A stretch of DNA of 64,000 nt, from the NCBI RefSeq assembly GCF_003369835.1, contig NZ_QPMJ01000001.1:62001-126000 (forward strand). The letters run 5' to 3'. This document shows, in pieces, positions 8,909-16,030 of this stretch. A model generated the notes under the pieces. It saw only the letters and a list, made by a program, of their open reading frames with translations, searched no databases and was not told where the DNA came from. The translations under genes and the position numbers were made by a program. Within the stretch, counting starts at the first letter, position 1. Every line of letters starts with the position of its first letter. The stretch is from Halorussus rarus (lineage in GTDB: Archaea; Halobacteriota; Halobacteria; Halobacteriales; Haladaptataceae).

Positions 8909-9700
8909 TTACTCCCCCGACTCCCGCGCCCCCTTCACCTGCGCGACGTGCGTGAGCGTGACCAGTCCGAGGCCGCCCACGAAGTTGCCGGCCGTGACGA
9001 CGGCGGTCGTGACCGCCAGTTCGCCGAGGCCGATGTTCGCGCCCAGGAACAACCCGAAGACGACGTGGAGTATCGTGACGATGACGTGGTCGAAGACGCC
9101 GAGCGTCAGCAGGAACCCCACGACGTAGGCCAGCGCGATGCGGCTCCCGACGCTGTCGACCGCCTCCAGCATGAACGACAGCAGCGTGACCAGCATCCCG
9201 CCGACGACGCCCTTCACGAACTCGGGCGCGGTCCGCCGGTGGACGACCTCGTTGGCGAAGGCGACCAGGACCTCCGCCGCCCCGGACGGGAGCGCGCCGT
9301 CGACCGACAGGACGGCGACGAAGAGGGCGCCGCCGGCGAGGTTGAGCACGAAGGTGACCGCCCACAGCCGGACGAGCGGGCCGACCATCCACGACCCGTC
9401 CTTCTCGACCGCCTTCGCGACCGGGTCGAAGAAGTTCTCGTTGAACAGCTCAGTGCGACCCACCACCAGGAAGACGAGCGCGATGCCGAACGCGAGCGCG
9501 CCCGTGATCTTCGCGATACCGTGGCCGAACCGGGGCTCGACCGCGGCTTCCACGATGCCGAGCGCGACGATGCCGAACACCACGGTGAACCCCGCGATGA
9601 AGCTGGTCGAGGCGAGTTCGAGCCACGACTGATCGAGTCGCCGCTCGCCCTCCTCGACCGCCCGCTCGAAGATCTCTGCTGGATCGGGTGCGACTGCCAC
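8909..9700 (-). CDS. Formate/nitrite transporter (FNT) family channel
   Basis: A 263-residue membrane protein of the FNT family, which carries formate, nitrite or related small anions as a pentamer. The acidic cytosolic N-terminus (DPAEIFERAVEEGERRL) is family-typical. Six membrane segments follow. A conserved segment in the first half reads GRTELFNENFFDPV, and the last segment contains GNFVGGLGLVTLTH, a known FNT helix-6 pattern. The start is GTG at 9700 with a TATA-like CCTTAACA about 27 bases upstream. No formate or nitrite enzyme is adjacent, so the substrate is open. Confidence 0.88.
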   Translation of the reverse strand: MAVAPDPAEIFERAVEEGERRLDQSWLELASTSFIAGFTVVFGIVALGIVEAAVEPRFGHGIAKITGALAFGIALVFLVVGRTELFNENFFDPVAKAVEKDGSWMVGPLVRLWAVTFVLNLAGGALFVAVLSVDGALPSGAAEVLVAFANEVVHRRTAPEFVKGVVGGMLVTLLSFMLEAVDSVGSRIALAYVVGFLLTLGVFDHVIVTILHVVFGLFLGANIGLGELAVTTAVVTAGNFVGGLGLVTLTHVAQVKGARESGE

Positions 9701-9778
9701 ACCTCGTTCGTCGTCCGATGCGGTGTTAAGGCTCTTGGCGGGTACGGTCTCCCTACTGCCGGTTCAGCGGACCGAACG

Positions 9779-10168
9779 CTACCGGCGCGCCACGTACAGC
9801 GTCTCGCCGGGGAGCGTCTCGCGGGCGACCGACACCGCGGGCTGGTCGCCGCCCAGCGTCGTGAACAGGAAGGCGGCGCCGTGGTCGCGCGCGACCGACA
9901 GCGCGGGCCGGTGGAGCTCCGGCGGGAGGTTGAGGGCGTAGACGGCGTCGGCGTCCCGGTAGACCGCTGGGTCGGGGTCGCATATGTCGTCGCGCACGAA
10001 CTGGACCCCGGCCGGCACCTCGCGGGGGTGGACGTCGGTCGCGGTGACGCGCTTGCCGGCGTCGGCCAGCCCGCCGGCCACGTCGGGTCGGTTGCCCACC
10101 CCGACCTCCACCAGTCGCTCGAAGTCCGACAGGCGGCCGACGATGGCACGACGGGCTCGGGGTCGCAC
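9779..10168 (-). CDS. UPF0146 family protein
   Basis: A 129-residue archaeal protein of unknown function with a reduced methyltransferase-like Rossmann core. Visible are LVEVGVGNRPDVAGGL (SAM-motif-like), TATDVHPREVP and VYALNLPPELH. The proposed start is the GTG at 10168, which gives a length typical of UPF0146 (about 130). A TATA-like CACTATGC on the minus strand about 27 bases upstream supports it. It is divergent from archaemetzincin with only 39 bases between the start codons. Confidence 0.8.
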   Translation of the reverse strand: MRPRARRAIVGRLSDFERLVEVGVGNRPDVAGGLADAGKRVTATDVHPREVPAGVQFVRDDICDPDPAVYRDADAVYALNLPPELHRPALSVARDHGAAFLFTTLGGDQPAVSVARETLPGETLYVARR

Positions 10169-10176
10169 GGCGGGAA

Positions 10177-10200
10177 GTTTATGGGCCGCTCCCGCATAGT
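10177..10200. promoter_or_regulatory. Overlapping divergent promoters
   Basis: The 39-base gap between two start codons holds both promoters. The plus-strand TATA-like GTTTATGG (10177-10184) is about 28 bases before the archaemetzincin ATG at 10208. The minus-strand CACTATGC (about 10193-10200) is about 27 bases before the UPF0146 GTG at 10168. Each box lies inside the other gene's initiation region, so transcription of the two genes should compete. Confidence 0.5.
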
Positions 10201-10207
10201 GTTTCCC

Positions 10208-10729
10208 ATGCTCGTTGACGTCGTCCCGGTCGGGGATCTCTCTGCGACAGTCAAGCGACAGGCCTCGACCGCCCTGCGCTCGGTCTACGACTGCGAGGTC
10301 ACTATCCACGACGCCCAGCCGATTCCGACCGGGGCCCACGACGAGAAGCGCGACCAGTACCGCGCCGAGGAGTTCATCGAACTCGCGGGCCGCGTGGGGT
10401 CGGGGGAGAAGAACATCGCCATCACGCCCAAGGACCTCTTCTACCGCCGCCGCAACTACGTGTTCGGTCTCGCCTACCTCGACGGGAACGGGAGCGTCAT
10501 CTCGACGTACCGACTCCAGACCTCCAGCGACGGGGGGTTCTCGAACCGGAGCGCGAGCGAGATCTTCGACGACCGGGTCCGCAAGGAGGTCGTCCACGAG
10601 ATCGGCCACACGCTCGGACTCGAACACTGCGACAACAAGCGCTGCGTCATGAACTTCTCGCCGACCGTCCGCGAGGTCGACGTCAAGGAGGAGAACCTCT
10701 GTGGCTCCTGCCAGCGCGACGTGATGTAA
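10208..10729 (+). CDS. amzA: Archaemetzincin zinc metalloprotease
   Basis: A 173-residue cytosolic zinc peptidase. The catalytic motif HEIGHTLGLEHC (residues 130-141) supplies three zinc-binding histidines and Glu131. It is followed by Cys146 and the Met of the metzincin turn (CVMNF). A second structural zinc site is formed by Cys141, Cys146 and the CGSC pair at 165-168, the hallmark of archaemetzincins. The length fits the archaeal family (170-180 residues). The upstream leaderless TATA box supports the ATG at 10208. Confidence 0.93.
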   Translation: MLVDVVPVGDLSATVKRQASTALRSVYDCEVTIHDAQPIPTGAHDEKRDQYRAEEFIELAGRVGSGEKNIAITPKDLFYRRRNYVFGLAYLDGNGSVISTYRLQTSSDGGFSNRSASEIFDDRVRKEVVHEIGHTLGLEHCDNKRCVMNFSPTVREVDVKEENLCGSCQRDVM

Positions 10730-10787
10730 CCGCCGGCCGACGCCGTTAGCCTCCTTTTATCGCCGTCTTCCGCGTTCGAGTCGCCGA

Positions 10788-12107
10788 CTACCTCCGGAAC
10801 GGTAGCCCCCGCCACCTGACGCCCTCGATGACCGCGCCGAACAGTCCGACCAGTCCCACCGCGAGGGGCACCACCTGTCGCCCCAGGTCGGTCGGGAGGA
10901 CGTACTTCGTCATGGCGGCCGCGAAGCCGACGTACCGCTCGACGACCGACTCCTCGCCGCCGTCGGCGAGGTCGGCCTCGGTCGCGGTCGGGTGGTCGCT
11001 CGAGCCCTCGCCCGGCAGCCGGTCGGCCTCGTAGGGCAGCCCGCCGGTCTCGACCGCCCAGACGATCTCGCCGTCCTCGTCCACCTCGACGACCCGGTCG
11101 TTGTACGAGTCCGTGACGAGGGTGTGGCCGTTCGGCAGCCGGTCGGCGTCACGGGGCCAGTTCAGGGTCGCGCTGCCGCCGAACTCCCAGACGACCTCGC
11201 CCGACCGGTTCAGTTCCACCACCCGGTCGTGCTCGCTGTCGGCGACCAGCAGGTGGCCGTCGGCGAGCCGGTCGGGGTTGTGCTGCTCGTAGAGGACGTC
11301 GCCCTTGCCGGCGAACTGGTTCGGCCCGACTATCGGCCGGACCGTCACGTCGCGGTCGCCCGGTCCCGCGCCGGCACTGCTCCCCGTGGCGTTCTCGACG
11401 CGGAGTTCGACCACGGTGTCGAAGTTCCGGAGGCTGACCTGGAACACGCCCGGCCGGATCCGGTCGACGTCGTTCATGTGGGTCCAGTCGCCCTCCGGCC
11501 CCATCCCCTTCGGCCGGTCGTAGGTGTCGGTGGCGTTCCACTGCCAGACGATCTCCTGCTGGCGGTTGACCGCGAACACGCGATCGTTGCCCATGTCGAC
11601 CAGGACCCACCGGTCGCTGCCGTTCACGGCGTAGTGGTCGGCGTCGTGGAGCTCGTGCTCGTGGAGCTCCGCGTCGTACCACGCGTACTCCCACACCACC
11701 TCGTCGGTCGACTGCTCGACGATGCGGAGGGCGTTGCGCACGCAGTTCCGGAACCCGTCGTCGCGGAAGCGGGCCGGACACTCCCCGTCCGGGATCTCGG
11801 TGGCGGTCGACACCTGGACCCGGTCGGGGCCGAGCGCCTCGACGTCGAACACGTCGTCGGCGTCGGCGTACTCCCAGACGATCTCGCCGTCGGGGGAGAA
11901 CTCGACGGCTCGGCCCTCGTCCTTGTACCCCTGGAGGGCGACGAGGGTGTTGTTCTCGGGCGACTCCTCGGCGACGGTGAGGCGGGGCTGGTCGGGGGCG
12001 GCGAGCACGCCGACGCTCGCGACCGCGAGCGCCAGGACCGCGACGAACGCGAACAGTTTCGCGCGGCGCTCGTGGCCGGTCCCTAGCCACTCCGGAAGTC
12101 GTGTCAC
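10788..12107 (-). CDS. Arylsulfotransferase-like (ASST/PQQ-type) beta-propeller membrane protein
   Basis: A 439-residue protein with an N-terminal membrane anchor (about residues 16-36) and a C-terminal membrane segment (about residues 400-425). The outer domain is made of repeated blades of the form GEIVWEY/GEVVWEF followed by DADRLPNGHTLVTDS, as in the arylsulfotransferase-2/NHL propeller families. Catalytic residues for sulfate transfer cannot be confirmed by eye, so enzymatic activity is uncertain. The start is GTG at 12107. It may act at the outer surface as a binding propeller. Confidence 0.75.
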   Translation of the reverse strand: MTRLPEWLGTGHERRAKLFAFVAVLALAVASVGVLAAPDQPRLTVAEESPENNTLVALQGYKDEGRAVEFSPDGEIVWEYADADDVFDVEALGPDRVQVSTATEIPDGECPARFRDDGFRNCVRNALRIVEQSTDEVVWEYAWYDAELHEHELHDADHYAVNGSDRWVLVDMGNDRVFAVNRQQEIVWQWNATDTYDRPKGMGPEGDWTHMNDVDRIRPGVFQVSLRNFDTVVELRVENATGSSAGAGPGDRDVTVRPIVGPNQFAGKGDVLYEQHNPDRLADGHLLVADSEHDRVVELNRSGEVVWEFGGSATLNWPRDADRLPNGHTLVTDSYNDRVVEVDEDGEIVWAVETGGLPYEADRLPGEGSSDHPTATEADLADGGEESVVERYVGFAAAMTKYVLPTDLGRQVVPLAVGLVGLFGAVIEGVRWRGLPFRR

Positions 12108-12305
12108 TGCGTGGGGGTATGCGTTCGCTGACGAAAATCGTTCGGTTCCGCGCCGGCGGAGAACCGCCCCGTACGGGTCGGGTGCAGGACGTGCGAGTAC
12201 GGTTCTCGCAGTCGGTCGCCGCGAGGCGATTCGACTGAGAACGGGGTATCGAACCGGACTGCTAGAACGTCGACCGGGGCCGCCGGAGTGGCAACCCGGC
12301 CGTCG

Positions 12306-14120
12306 TCAGGGCGCGTAGTAGTACTCGCCCTGCTTCTTCTGTTCCCTGTCGAGCTGGCTCCCCGGCTTGTTGATGCGGGGCCGGCCCACGTTCTCGTCGC
12401 GCCGGAACGTGATGTCGAGGTTCGCGAGGAAGTCGTTCATCCCCTCGCGCATCCCCTTCGGCTTGCTGGCGCGGCCGTGAACCGCGGGCTCGCCGTCGAA
12501 CACCATCAGCCGGTCGGCGAGCAGGTCGATCATGTAGATGTCGTGGTCGATGACCATCACCGTGGCGTCCTGCTGCTCGGCGAACCGCCGGACGGCGTTG
12601 GTCGCCCGCACCCGCTGCTCGACGTCGAGGTACGCCGAGGGCTCGTCGAGCAGGTAGAGGTCGGCCGACTCCGACAGGCAGGCCGCGATGGCGACCCGCT
12701 GGCGCTCGCCGCCCGAGAGGTCCAGCAGGTTCTGCTCCATGATGCGGTCGAGCTGGAGCGGCTGGGCGATCTCGGTGTCCCAGTACGAGGTTCCCACCCG
12801 GTCGGTGATCGACCGCAGGAACGCCTCGACCTGCATCGGCTGGTCGATCTCGATGTACTGGGGCTTGTACGAGATGTCCAGGTCGAAGTCCACGTCGCCC
12901 TCGTCGGGCTCGAGTTGGCCGGCGAGCAGGTCGGCGAACGTCGACTTCCCGATGCCGTTCGGGCCGACGACGCCCAGCACCTCGTTCTCCCGGATGGCGC
13001 CGCCCTCGACGTCGAGGCCGAACTCGCCCTCGCCGTACGACTTCGAGATGTCGGGGTACTCGACCAGCGTGTCGGCCCGGGTCACCTGCCGCGGGGCGTG
13101 CTCCTCGAACTCGATGGCGTTCGGCCGGATGCGCATGTTCTCGTTGTCGAGGTACCCCTCGAGGTACTCGTTGATGCCGTTCCGGACCGACTTCGGCGAG
13201 GTGATGACGCCGTACGCGCCCGGCTCACCGTACGCGACGTGGAGGTTGTCGGCCACCAGGTCGAGGATTGCGAGGTCGTGCTCGACGACGAGCATCGACT
13301 TGCCTTCCTCCTCGGCCATCTCCTGGATGAGCCGGGCGGCCTTCACGCGCTGGCTGATGTCGAGGTACGGCGTGATCTCGTCGACGAAGTAGAAGTCGAC
13401 GTCCCGGGCCAGGCAGGCCACCAGCGCGACCCGCTGGAGCTCCCCGCCCGAGAGGCTGTCGATGTCCTGGTCGCGGACGTGCTCGATCTCGAGTCGCTCG
13501 AGCAGGTCGTCGAGCACGCCGCGCTCGTCGACGTTCTCGAGCAGTTGCTCGGTCGGGCCGTCGAACCGGTCGGGGATCTTGTCGACGTACTGGGGCTTGC
13601 GGGCGACGCTCACGTCGCCGTCCTTCACGGCCGCGAGGTAGTCCTGGAGCTCGGTGCCCCGGTAGGCCTCCAGCACCGCGTCCCAGCCCGGCGGGTCGGC
13701 GTGCTCGCCCAGGTTCGGGGCGAGCTCGCCCGCCAGGATCCGGACCGCGGTGGTCTTCCCGATGCCGTTCGGGCCGAGGATGCCGGTGACCTGCCCCTCC
13801 AGCGGGACCGGCAGCCCGTACAGCGAGAAGGCGTTCTCGCCGTACCGGTGGACCGGGTCGTCCTGGAGCTCCTGGGGCAGGTTGATGATCTCGATCGCGT
13901 CGAACGGGCACTTCTCGACGCAGATGCCGCAGGTCTCGCCCAGGCAGATCTCCTCGCTGATGTGTATCTGGTCGGGGTCGCCCTCCTCGGCGTCGTCGCC
14001 CCGGAGCGTGATGCACTCCTTGCCCGTCCGGTTGGGCGGGCAGTAGTTCTTGCACTCGTAGTTGCAGCGGTCGGGCTGGCACCGCTCGAGGTCCACGACC
14101 GCGATGCTGTCGTCCGCCAT
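12306..14120 (-). CDS. rli: Ribosome-recycling ATPase RLI (ABCE1)
   Basis: A 604-residue iron-sulfur ABC ATPase that splits ribosomes after termination. The N-terminal domain (residues 14-72) has the two cysteine sets for [4Fe-4S] clusters, including ICLGETCGICVEKCP. The first nucleotide-binding domain has the Walker A motif GPNGIGKTT (residues 116-124) and signature LSGGELQRVAL. The second has GPNGIGKST, LSGGERQRVAIA and Walker B LYLLDEPSAYLD. The length matches the family. It lies 3 bases downstream of the EMC6-like gene, so the two are co-transcribed. Confidence 0.97.
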   Translation of the reverse strand: MADDSIAVVDLERCQPDRCNYECKNYCPPNRTGKECITLRGDDAEEGDPDQIHISEEICLGETCGICVEKCPFDAIEIINLPQELQDDPVHRYGENAFSLYGLPVPLEGQVTGILGPNGIGKTTAVRILAGELAPNLGEHADPPGWDAVLEAYRGTELQDYLAAVKDGDVSVARKPQYVDKIPDRFDGPTEQLLENVDERGVLDDLLERLEIEHVRDQDIDSLSGGELQRVALVACLARDVDFYFVDEITPYLDISQRVKAARLIQEMAEEEGKSMLVVEHDLAILDLVADNLHVAYGEPGAYGVITSPKSVRNGINEYLEGYLDNENMRIRPNAIEFEEHAPRQVTRADTLVEYPDISKSYGEGEFGLDVEGGAIRENEVLGVVGPNGIGKSTFADLLAGQLEPDEGDVDFDLDISYKPQYIEIDQPMQVEAFLRSITDRVGTSYWDTEIAQPLQLDRIMEQNLLDLSGGERQRVAIAACLSESADLYLLDEPSAYLDVEQRVRATNAVRRFAEQQDATVMVIDHDIYMIDLLADRLMVFDGEPAVHGRASKPKGMREGMNDFLANLDITFRRDENVGRPRINKPGSQLDREQKKQGEYYYAP

Positions 14121-14123
14121 GAA

Positions 14124-14432
14124 TCAGAAGGTGACTCCGTTGGTCAGGAGGATGGTCCACGTGACGAACCACAGCGAGAAGGTCATGAACGCGACGTAGA
14201 GGTGGTCCTTCGTGGAGAAGTCACCGACGTCGATGCCGAGTCCCTGCATGATGGGCATTTCGAGCACGACGAACGCCACCACGATGGCCAGTCCCAGCTG
14301 GTCCTTGGCGGCGGTGCCGAGGACCATCGCCGAGACGAGCGCCGCGGCGATACCCCCCAGGGAGGCCACGGCCGTCACGGTGACGCCTCTGACGTGAGAC
14401 GCCCGTCGCTCGGAAGCCTGTTCGGTCGCCAT
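14124..14432 (-). CDS. EMC6-like membrane protein
   Basis: A 102-residue membrane protein with about three hydrophobic segments (residues 18-37, 45-62 and 80-98). It is adjacent to RLI, the arrangement I recall for haloarchaeal EMC6-like proteins; EMC6 is a subunit of the eukaryotic membrane-insertase complex. The ATG at 14432 gives MATEQASERR. An upstream in-frame start would add 12 residues that look like non-coding sequence. A role in membrane-protein insertion is inferred only from the family name. Confidence 0.7.
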   Translation of the reverse strand: MATEQASERRASHVRGVTVTAVASLGGIAAALVSAMVLGTAAKDQLGLAIVVAFVVLEMPIMQGLGIDVGDFSTKDHLYVAFMTFSLWFVTWTILLTNGVTF

Positions 14433-14579
14433 GCCTGTTGGTCGGGGACGCTCCCTCAAAAACCCCAACCTTTCGTCCCGCTCCGGATTCCGACACCGTC
14501 CGGTCCCGTCATGTCCGTTCGGCCAGCGCTCCCCACGGTTCGCGGCCGCGTGCCGGTCCGGCTCCGACCCGGGTCTGCG

Positions 14580-14656
14580 CGGTAGTCACGGGCCCTGTCT
14601 CGCTGGGTGCTGGCCGAGAACCGCGGTACAAGAGCGGAACTGGGCCGTGACTACCG
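14580..14656. repeat. Short element bounded by a 12-bp perfect inverted repeat
   Basis: CGGTAGTCACGG (14580-14591) is repeated in reverse complement as CCGTGACTACCG (14645-14656), giving a 77-base unit. It lies in the 325-base gap 14433-14757 between the EMC6-like gene and the regulator at 14758. It may be a decayed MITE or a long hairpin. The rest of the gap shows no gene except the promoter near 14726. Confidence 0.4.
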
Positions 14657-14757
14657 ACGCGGCTCCCCTTGCACCGCCGTACAATTTTTGGTCGAGCCGC
14701 TGCAAGGTCGTAGTGCAAAGGTCGTACTTTTATGCCGGTGGCGTGTTTCGATTCGTA

Positions 14758-15042
14758 ATGATGGCTACTCAGTCCGAGCTGGAGGACATCGACGACCTGC
14801 CACCCAGCGCGAAGTTGGTCTTCAAGGTGCTGGAGTACAAGGGCGCGCTCACGCAGAAACAGATCGTCGAGGAGTCGATGCTGTCGGCCCGCACCGTGCG
14901 GTACGCGCTCGAGCGACTGGAGGAACTCGACGTGGTGACCGAGGACGTGTACTTCGCTGACGCGCGTCAGAACCTCTACGAGATAGACGTCGCCTGCGAC
15001 ACCTCGGCCGACGGCGCCGACGCCCAGAAGTGCGCCGAGTGA
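14758..15042 (+). CDS. Small winged-helix (MarR-like) transcriptional regulator
   Basis: A 94-residue DNA-binding protein, a bare winged helix-turn-helix. Helices 2-3 are in LTQKQIVEESMLSARTVRYAL, followed by the wing sequence DVYFADARQNLYEI. The C-terminal tail is acidic and ends AQKCAE. The TATA-like ACTTTTAT (14726-14733) is about 27 bases before the ATG at 14758, so the mRNA should be leaderless. A second ATG follows immediately at 14761. Targets are unknown. Similar 90-95 residue regulators are common in haloarchaea. Confidence 0.85.
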   Translation: MMATQSELEDIDDLPPSAKLVFKVLEYKGALTQKQIVEESMLSARTVRYALERLEELDVVTEDVYFADARQNLYEIDVACDTSADGADAQKCAE

Positions 15043-15130
15043 GCGACCGACCGACGCCCGCCGTTCTCCGCTGATTGTCCGAACCGACCTGCACGCAGGC
15101 GTTTGCCCGCACGCGGGTCCGCCGCAGTTC

Positions 15131-15907
15131 TCAGTCCTCCGACTCCCCGCCCGCCTCGAACCCCGACTGCATCCCGGCGTGGACGTACTCGGCGAGGATG
15201 TCGCCGATGCGCGAGTCGGCGGTCCAGAGCGCGGTCTCGGCGAACGGTTCGGGGCCGTCTTCGGTCCGGACCGACAGCAGCACGGTCGCGTCGTCCACCA
15301 GCAGCGTCCGGCCGGTGAACTCGCCGGTCCGGTCGGGCGAGGCGACCGTGACCCGGACCGGCGCGTCGGCGAACCGGTCGGCCACCGTCTGGTCCTCGGT
15401 GACCAGCAGGACCGACACGCCGGCGTCGGCCCGCTCCCGTAACGCCGCCGCGACTTGCTCCGAGATCAGGTCGCCGCGGCCGGCCACCATGATCACCCGC
15501 TCGGTCGCCCCGTCGACCAGGTCCGCGACGCGCTCGTGGATCGCGTGGTGGCCGCGGAGGGTCGCCACGTCGCGGTCGTCGCCGCGGTCGGCGTGCTCGT
15601 CCCGGAGCGCGTCGAGGTTCCGGAAGGCCCGCTCGTGCTCGCGCTCGATGCGGGCCCGGAGCTGCTCGCGGGCGGCCGAGAGGCTCACCGGGCGGTACTC
15701 CTTGGGCGAGGACTCGACCACCTCGACCAGCCCCCGGTTCGCCAGGTCGTCGGCCGCGCCGTACACCTGCGACCGCGGCACGTCCGATTCCCGGCTGACC
15801 GACTGGGCGGTCCCGGTTCCGAGGCGCTGGAGCGCCACGAACACCCGCGCCTCGTAGTTCGACAGGCCGAGCTCCTTCAGCGCCTCGACTGCGTCGTGCG
15901 CGCTCAT
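15131..15907 (-). CDS. TrmB-family transcriptional regulator
   Basis: A 258-residue regulator. The N-terminal winged helix (residues 5-70) reads ALKELGLSNYEARVFVAL, followed by recognition segment SDVPRSQVYGAADDL, the TrmB signature. A helical linker (residues 75-110) precedes a ligand-sensing region of phospholipase-D-like fold. It is divergent from the RND exporter at 16031. A perfect inverted repeat next to the exporter TATA box is the obvious operator candidate. Its own TATA-like TACTTAACTA is about 34 bases upstream. Confidence 0.88.
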   Translation of the reverse strand: MSAHDAVEALKELGLSNYEARVFVALQRLGTGTAQSVSRESDVPRSQVYGAADDLANRGLVEVVESSPKEYRPVSLSAAREQLRARIEREHERAFRNLDALRDEHADRGDDRDVATLRGHHAIHERVADLVDGATERVIMVAGRGDLISEQVAAALRERADAGVSVLLVTEDQTVADRFADAPVRVTVASPDRTGEFTGRTLLVDDATVLLSVRTEDGPEPFAETALWTADSRIGDILAEYVHAGMQSGFEAGGESED

Positions 15908-15978
15908 GTGGGCTCTGCCGAACGCAGGTACCGCTCGTAGTTAAGTAGTTTCGAGTCGCCCCCGCCGTCTCGAAGTTA

Positions 15979-16005
15979 TTGTAGAATCCTACAACCATTT
16001 ATATG
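15979..16005 (+). promoter_or_regulatory. Operator TTGTAG-N4-CTACAA abutting the TATA box of the RND exporter
   Basis: A perfect 6-bp inverted repeat with 4-base spacer (15979-15994) sits directly before the TATA-like CATTTATATG (15996-16005). The TATA box is about 28 bases from the exporter ATG at 16031. The position over the TFB-recognition element is suited to steric repression of the exporter. The binder is inferred to be the divergent TrmB protein. Confidence 0.6.
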
Positions 16006-16030
16006 CCGGGGACGAAACGACGGTCGACCG

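Noticed and set aside
12288-14585. Long plus-strand reading frame opposite RLI
   Set aside because: It mirrors the RLI gene on the opposite strand. All conserved motifs are on the minus strand.
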